Shown one piece after another: positions 5,798 to 10,279 of a DNA stretch of 10,279 bases. This stretch comes from DASTPP01 sp035762175. Lineage in GTDB: Bacteria > Myxococcota_A > Polyangia > Polyangiales > Polyangiaceae. A model generated the notes under the pieces. That model had not been told where the DNA came from. It saw only the letters and a program-made list of their open reading frames with translations, and ran no database searches. Every line of letters starts with the position of its first letter. The first letter of the stretch is position 1. The stretch spans positions 1-10,279 of the forward strand of contig DASTPP010000272.1 of NCBI GenBank assembly GCA_035762175.1. Direction: 5' to 3'. The position numbers and the translations under genes were made by a program.

Positions 5798-6114
5798 CGC
5801 CGCCGGCGCCCCCGAAGAACCTCGCCGCGTCCATCCGCGGGCGGCTGCTGAAGCGCGCCCACGCGCGCAAGGAAGACGCCCAGTTCGTCCTCACGCAGTA
5901 CGGCAGCGAGCGGCGCGCGAGGGCACAGCCGTCTCGGCGACGTGGGCGGGCGGGGCGTGGCGAGGGCCGGACAGGCCGCGACCCCAGGGGGACGGCTGAC
6001 AAGAGGGGGCAGCGCTACCTATTCTGTAGCGATACGCCCGCTCCGTTAGACGCGCCCTTCTTCGACAGCTCGGGGCACGCCCTTCATGAAGCTCGGCCTG
6101 CGCCCGCGGGGTGA
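5794..6114 (+). pseudogene. AbiEii-type nucleotidyltransferase toxin, truncated after ~41 codons
   Basis: The start is GTG at 5794, overlapping the antitoxin stop. Residues 8-41, KNLAASIRGRLLKRAHARKE then DAQFVLTQYGSERR, match the opening helix that precedes the nucleotidyltransferase core in AbiEii/AbiGii toxins. After about base 5916 the frame turns into Arg/Gly-rich low-complexity sequence to a stop at 6112-6114. I find none of the downstream family sequence (LYRLS..., lysine-rich NTase core) in any frame up to 6700. About 85% of the ~300-residue toxin is therefore gone. A deletion or replacement is more likely than a simple frameshift. The residual frame might yield a short basic peptide but no enzyme. 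Confidence 0.75.
6013..6031. repeat. Inverted repeat CGCTAC-N7-GTAGCG
   Basis: A perfect six-base stem encloses a seven-base A/T-rich loop within the sequence that replaced the AbiEii toxin body. No T-run follows. Role unknown; it might mark the end of an inserted or deleted element. Confidence 0.4.
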
Positions 6115-6364
6115 GTGCCGCACAACGCGGCCGGTCGGCGGGTTCGATGGCGGGCGCAATGCGCAGGAACCGCCTTCTCCGGAAGGTGGCCGTCGTCGAG
6201 CTCCCCGCGGTCTTTCGCCGTACGCCGCCGCGGGGTCGGCCGGAGCGTCCCCCCGATCACGTCATTTCAGCGAAGACGATGGCGCGCTCTTCGGGCACGT
6301 CGTCATTGTCACGCCGAAGAAGCCCGCTTGAGATTCGGCAAAACAAGGGCCTCCACGTTTTCGC

Positions 6365-6393
6365 TTGACGGCTTAAGTGAACCTGGCTAGTCC
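6365..6393 (+). promoter_or_regulatory. Weak promoter candidate for the NRPS gene
   Basis: TTGACG (6365-6370) and TAGTCC (6388-6393) are 17 bases apart. The first box is good (five of six to TTGACA), the second is poor. It lies in the only AT-rich patch upstream of the NRPS and directly before the Fur-box-like site, which would then cover the start of transcription. Confidence 0.25.
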
Positions 6394-6398
6394 AGGTT
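6380..6398. promoter_or_regulatory. Perfect inverted repeat AACCTGG-CTAGT-CCAGGTT
   Basis: Seven bases pair exactly around a five-base spacer. The geometry suits a dimeric helix-turn-helix regulator. It lies in the AT-rich patch upstream of the NRPS, six bases before the Fur-box-like site. Confidence 0.5.
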
Positions 6399-6403
6399 TC
6401 CAA

Positions 6404-6428
6404 GAAATTGAAAGTCATTGTCAATTTC
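6404..6428. promoter_or_regulatory. Fur-box-like operator inside a perfect 8-base inverted repeat
   Basis: GAAATTGA (6404-6411) and TCAATTTC (6421-6428) are exact inverted repeats around nine bases. The 19 bases at 6404-6422, GAAATTGAAAGTCATTGTC, match the classical Fur box GATAATGATAATCATTATC at 14 of 19 positions, including TGA at 6409-6411 and the run TCATT at 6415-6419. Fur with Fe(II) represses iron-uptake genes. The nearest downstream gene is the NRPS, 275 bases away. Binding is inferred. Confidence 0.5.
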
Positions 6429-6601
6429 ATGCCCGACAAGGGGCGCCCTTCGTCGTCGTAGGACGGCGGGTCTGGCGGCCTTCGCCCCGTTGTGGCGTGG
6501 GCCCGGTTGCGGGGCGGCCGGACGGGGTTTTTAAGCACGTTCGGGCGCGCGCGTACCGCCCCAGGCGGGCGGCAGGGCGCGGGGCGTTGGTGCGGGTGCA
6601 A

Positions 6602-6667
<66 letters not shown>

Positions 6668-6702
6668 AATCTCTTTCGCCTTTTTACAAAACCAAGAATC
6701 CG

Positions 6703-9700
6703 ATGAATTCAAAACAACCTCGCGAACCCGGGGCAGCGGGCGGCCGGCCGGTCGAGCCCTCGACCCTGGTGGCGTTGCTGCGGCGACGGGCCGAGCTGAG
6801 CGCGGACGCAACGGCGTACACGTTCTTGCAAAGCGAGTCGGACGAGGCCCGTTCGATCTCCTACGGCGAGCTCGATCGGCGGGCGCGCGCGCTGGCGGTG
6901 CGGCTGCGGGACTGCGCGGGCGCGGGCGAGCGGGCGCTGGTCTTGGTGCCGCCGGGGCTCGACTACATCGCGGCCTTCTTCGGCTGCCTCTACGCGGGGC
7001 TGGTGGCGGTGCCGGTGCCGCCGCCGCAGCGCGCCCGCGCGCTGCCGAGGCTGCTCTCCATCGTGCGAGATTGCCGGCCGCTCTTGGCGCTGACGACGGA
7101 GGGCACGGCGGCGACGGTGCGGGACGCGGCCCGGGCCCCGGAGCTCGCGGCGCTGGGCGCCCTGCAATGGGTGACGCTGGGCGAGGCGTCGCCGGGCGAC
7201 GCGGGCGCGTGGGCGCCGCCGCCGGTCTCCGCCGACGACGTCGCGTTCTTTCAGTACACGTCGGGCTCGACGGGCGCGCCGAAGGGCGTGGCGCTCACGC
7301 ACGGCAACCTGCTGCACAACCAGCGGCTGATCCGGCGCGCGTTCGGGCACACGGAAGAGAGCGTGATGGTGAGCTGGCTGCCGCCCTATCACGACATGGG
7401 CCTCATCGGGACCATCATGCAGCCGCTCTACCTCGGCGTGCCCTGCGTCCAGATGGCCCCGGAGGACTTTCTGGCCTCGCCCCTGCGCTGGCTGTCCGCG
7501 ATCTCTCGCTACCGGGGCACGACCAGCGGCGGGCCGAACTTCGCGTACGAGCTGTGCGTGCGCGAGACCACGCCCGAGCAGCGCGCGCGGCTCGACCTGA
7601 GCTCCTGGGCGGTGGCCTTCAACGGCGCCGAGCCGGTGCGGGCGTCGACCCTCGCGCGCTTCGGCGAAGCGTTCGCGGCCTCGGGCTTCCGGCCGAGCGC
7701 GTTCTACCCTTGCTACGGGCTGGCCGAGGCGACGCTGTTCGTGAGCGGCGGCCTGCCCGAGGCGCCCCCGGTAGTACAGCGCGTCGAGCGGGCGGCGCTC
7801 GAGCGAGGCCGCGCGGTGCCCGCGGAGGGCGTTCGCGACGACGCGCTCGCGTTGGTGGGCTGCGGGCGGCCGGAGCGCGGCCAAGAGGTGAAGATCGTCG
7901 ACCCCGAGAGCTCGCGCCCCTGCGCCGACGGGCAGGTGGGAGAAATCTGGGTGGCCGGCGAGAGCGTGGCGCGGGGCTACTGGGCGCGCCCCGAGGACAC
8001 GGCGCGCACGTTCGGGGCGCGGACGTCGGACGGCGAGGGGCCGTACCTGCGGACGGGGGACTTGGGGTTTCTGTCGCGGGGCGAGCTCTACGTGACGGGG
8101 CGGCTCAAGGACATGATCATCGTCCGCGGGCGCAACCTCTACCCGCAAGACGTCGAGCTGAGCGCCGAGCAGAGCCACCCCGCCCTGCGCGCCGGCGGCG
8201 GCGCCGCGTTCTCGGTCGACGCGGAGGGCGAGGAGCGACTCGTCGTCGTCCACGAGATCGCGCCGGGCTTCGCCGACCGGGCCGGCGAGATCGACGCGGC
8301 GCTGCGCCGGGCGGTCGCCGACCGGCACGAGGTGGCGGTCCATGCGGTGGCCTTCATCGCGCCGCGCAGCCTGCCCCGGACGACGAGCGGCAAGGTGCAG
8401 CGCGGCGCTTGCCGCGCGCGCTTCTTGAACGGCACGCTCGGCGCGGTCTGGCAATCGCCCGGGCAGGCGCAAGCTCCGGCGCGCGAAGAGCCGCCCGCGA
8501 CCGCCCTCGAGGCGGCGCTCGCCGCCATCTGGGCCCGGGTGCTGGGCCGCGAGCGCGTCGGCCGCCGCGACGAGTTTCTGAGCCTCGGCGGCGACTCTCT
8601 GCGCGCGGCCCAGGTGAGCGCGAGGGTCCGCGAGGCTTGCGGCATCGACCTGCCCCCCGACTACTTCTTCGAGTCGACCACGGTGGCCACGTTGGCCGCG
8701 CGAATCGAGTCGCGGGGCGGCGGGCTCCTCGGGCGCGAGCCCACGGCCGCCCCCCCCCCGGCGGCCGCGCGGCCCCGAGGCGCGCCGCTGTCGTTCGTGC
8801 AAGAGCGGCTGTACTTTCTCGACCGGCTCGTCGCGGGCGCCCCCGTCTACCACGTCGCGACGGCCGTGCGCCTTCGCGGCGCGCTCGACGCGGGCGCGCT
8901 CGGGCGGGCGGTGACGGCGCTCGAGGCCCGGCACGAGGCGCTCCGCACGCGCTTCTGCGACGTAGGCGGGCAAATCGTTCAACAGGTCGGGCCGCCGGCG
9001 CCGCCCGAGCTGCCCGTGATCGACCTGCTCGGGCGCACCGAGGGCGAGCGAGGGGCCGCCCTCCGAGAGCTCCTGCGGGAGGGGGCCACGCGCCCCTTCG
9101 ATCTGGCGCAGGCGCCGCCGGTGCGCTGGGCGCTCGCGCGCGTCGCCGAGCGCGAGCACGTGCTGGCGCTCACCGCCCACCATCTCGTCGTCGACGGCTG
9201 GTCGATGAACCTGCTGCTGCGCGAGCTCGCGCTGCTCTACGAGGCGTCGTCGGCCGGGCGCGAGCCGGCGCTGCCGCCGCCGTTGCAGTACGCCGACTAC
9301 GCCCTGCGGCAGCGCGGCGGCGACCACGAGGCGGAGCGAGAGCGCGAGCTTCGGTACTGGCGCGAGAGGTTCAAAGAGCCCCCGGCCCCGCTCGACCTTC
9401 CGACCGACCGGCCGCGGCCGCCGGTGCAGACCTACGCCGGCGCTCGCCACGAGTTCGTGCTGCCTGCCGGGCTCGTCGGGCGGCTCGCCGCCCTGGGGCG
9501 CGCGAGGGGGGCCACGCTATTCGCGACGATCGCGGCCGGGCTGCTAGCGCTCTTGCACCGCTACACGGGGCAGACCGATCTGTGCATCGGCACGCCCGTC
9601 CTGGGGCGCTCGAGGGTGGCCGAAGAGGGCGCCGTCGGGTGCTTCATCAACACGCTGCCGCTCCGCGTCGACCTGTCCGGCGGCCCGCGGGTCGAAGAGC

Positions 9701-10279
9701 TCCTCGCGCGGGTCTCCGCCTCGGTCGCCGAGGTGAGGGCCCACCAGAGCGTGCCCTTCGAGCGCATCGTCGAGGCGCTCGCGTTGCCGCGGTCGCTCGG
9801 GCGGGCGCCGCTGTTTCAAGTCCTGCTCGCGATGGAGCCGGCCCCCGAGCCGGTGCCGCAGCCGCCGGGGCTTTCGCTCGCCGTCGAGCGCGTCGACACG
9901 GGCACGGCACAGTTCGAGTTGACGCTCGAACTCGCGGCGAACGCGGAAGGGGCGCGCTGCGCCTGGGAGTACAATACCGACCTTTTCGACGCCGCGACGA
10001 TCGCGCGAATGACGCGACACCTCCTCGCGTTGCTCGGTGGCTTCGTCAAAACCCCGCAGGCCGAGCTGGCGAGCTTGCCGCTGCTCGACGAGGCCGAGCA
10101 GCGGCAAATCTTGGTCGACTGGAACGCGACCGAGCGCTCGTACCCCGACGCGCGGCCCGTGCACGCCTTGTTCGAGGCCCACGCCCGCCTCCACCCCGAC
10201 CGCGCCGCCCTGCTCTTCGACGAGCAGCGCCTGACCTACGCCGAGCTCAACCGCCGCGCCAACCAGCTCGCCCACGCCC
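6703..10279 (+). CDS. NRPS: fatty acyl-AMP ligase - carrier - condensation - adenylation (start), truncated by window edge
   Basis: The frame is open from ATG 6703 to the end (1192 residues visible). Residues ~1-590 are a fatty acyl-AMP ligase (FAAL): YTSGSTGAPKG (185-195), WLPPYHDMGLIG (225-236), YGLAEATLF (338-346), TGD (451-453), GRNLYPQD (476-483) and LPRTTSGKVQR (557-567, catalytic K564). A carrier domain follows with the phosphopantetheine serine S632 in SLGGDSLRAA. A condensation domain (about 690-1120) has APLSFVQERLYFL (693-705), RHEALRTRF (743-751), the catalytic HHLVVDGWS (826-834), IGTPVLG (962) and HQSVPFERIV (1014). The last residues, LTYAELNRRANQLAHA (1177-1192), are the first adenylation motif. 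FAALs activate fatty acids as acyl-adenylates and load the carrier directly; the condensation domain then acylates the first amino acid. The product should be a lipopeptide; its amino acid is specified beyond the window. No good ribosome site precedes the ATG. Confidence 0.95.
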   Translation, partial: MNSKQPREPGAAGGRPVEPSTLVALLRRRAELSADATAYTFLQSESDEARSISYGELDRRARALAVRLRDCAGAGERALVLVPPGLDYIAAFFGCLYAGLVAVPVPPPQRARALPRLLSIVRDCRPLLALTTEGTAATVRDAARAPELAALGALQWVTLGEASPGDAGAWAPPPVSADDVAFFQYTSGSTGAPKGVALTHGNLLHNQRLIRRAFGHTEESVMVSWLPPYHDMGLIGTIMQPLYLGVPCVQMAPEDFLASPLRWLSAISRYRGTTSGGPNFAYELCVRETTPEQRARLDLSSWAVAFNGAEPVRASTLARFGEAFAASGFRPSAFYPCYGLAEATLFVSGGLPEAPPVVQRVERAALERGRAVPAEGVRDDALALVGCGRPERGQEVKIVDPESSRPCADGQVGEIWVAGESVARGYWARPEDTARTFGARTSDGEGPYLRTGDLGFLSRGELYVTGRLKDMIIVRGRNLYPQDVELSAEQSHPALRAGGGAAFSVDAEGEERLVVVHEIAPGFADRAGEIDAALRRAVADRHEVAVHAVAFIAPRSLPRTTSGKVQRGACRARFLNGTLGAVWQSPGQAQAPAREEPPATALEAALAAIWARVLGRERVGRRDEFLSLGGDSLRAAQVSARVREACGIDLPPDYFFESTTVATLAARIESRGGGLLGREPTAAPPPAAARPRGAPLSFVQERLYFLDRLVAGAPVYHVATAVRLRGALDAGALGRAVTALEARHEALRTRFCDVGGQIVQQVGPPAPPELPVIDLLGRTEGERGAALRELLREGATRPFDLAQAPPVRWALARVAEREHVLALTAHHLVVDGWSMNLLLRELALLYEASSAGREPALPPPLQYADYALRQRGGDHEAERERELRYWRERFKEPPAPLDLPTDRPRPPVQTYAGARHEFVLPAGLVGRLAALGRARGATLFATIAAGLLALLHRYTGQTDLCIGTPVLGRSRVAEEGAVGCFINTLPLRVDLSGGPRVEELLARVSASVAEVRAHQSVPFERIVEALALPRSLGRAPLFQVLLAMEPAPEPVPQPPGLSLAVERVDTGTAQFELTLELAANAEGARCAWEYNTDLFDAATIARMTRHLLALLGGFVKTPQAELASLPLLDEAEQRQILVDWNATERSYPDARPVHALFEAHARLHPDRAALLFDEQRLTYAELNRRANQLAHA

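Noticed and set aside
6709..9450. A 913-codon open frame on the minus strand opposite the NRPS
   Set aside because: It is the antisense shadow of a high-GC gene. The translation is Arg/Ala/Gly-rich without domains, while the plus strand shows every FAAL, carrier and condensation motif.

Overview
The window is very GC-rich (most third codon positions are G or C). It carries a Ser/Thr-kinase/PEGA-type relic, a GC-biased hypothetical protein of a kind I loosely associate with Polyangia-type myxobacteria, and the start of a fatty-acyl-primed non-ribosomal peptide synthetase (NRPS). A soil myxobacterium of the Polyangium/Sorangium kind is the best guess. This is inference from gene content, not a database match.

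Left part (1-3412). A Uma2-family protein runs off the left edge on the minus strand. It is preceded by a broken minus-strand reading frame that joins a kinase N-lobe to a PEGA-like domain and, after a frame change, to a beta-propeller-like C-terminus. A 429-base divergent spacer with several inverted repeats separates this from a 273-residue hypothetical protein on the plus strand. Directly after its stop lies an antisense scrap of a universal stress protein (USP), then a full-length but atypical USP gene.

Middle (3409-5109). A minus-strand CDP-alcohol phosphatidyltransferase converges on the USP gene so tightly that the two stop codons share one CTAG. Divergent from it, across a 375-base spacer, is an Fe/Mn superoxide dismutase with a twin-arginine lipoprotein signal, so it should be anchored outside the cytoplasm.

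AbiE remnant (5110-6114). An intact AbiEi-type antitoxin/transcriptional regulator overlaps by GTGA the first ~41 codons of an AbiEii-type toxin. The rest of the toxin is missing, so this is an orphaned antitoxin of a dead type IV toxin-antitoxin/phage-defence pair.

Right part (6115-10279). A gene-poor stretch of almost 600 bases becomes locally AT-rich at 6340-6430. That patch holds two perfect inverted repeats; one contains a 14/19 match to the classical Fur box. A perfect 10.5-copy GCGCCC hexanucleotide repeat follows. The window then enters a large NRPS: fatty acyl-AMP ligase, carrier protein, condensation domain, and the first residues of an adenylation domain, cut by the right edge. Together these suggest the left border of a lipopeptide biosynthetic cluster, possibly iron-controlled and so possibly a lipopeptide siderophore. 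The flanking DNA is rich in gene relics.
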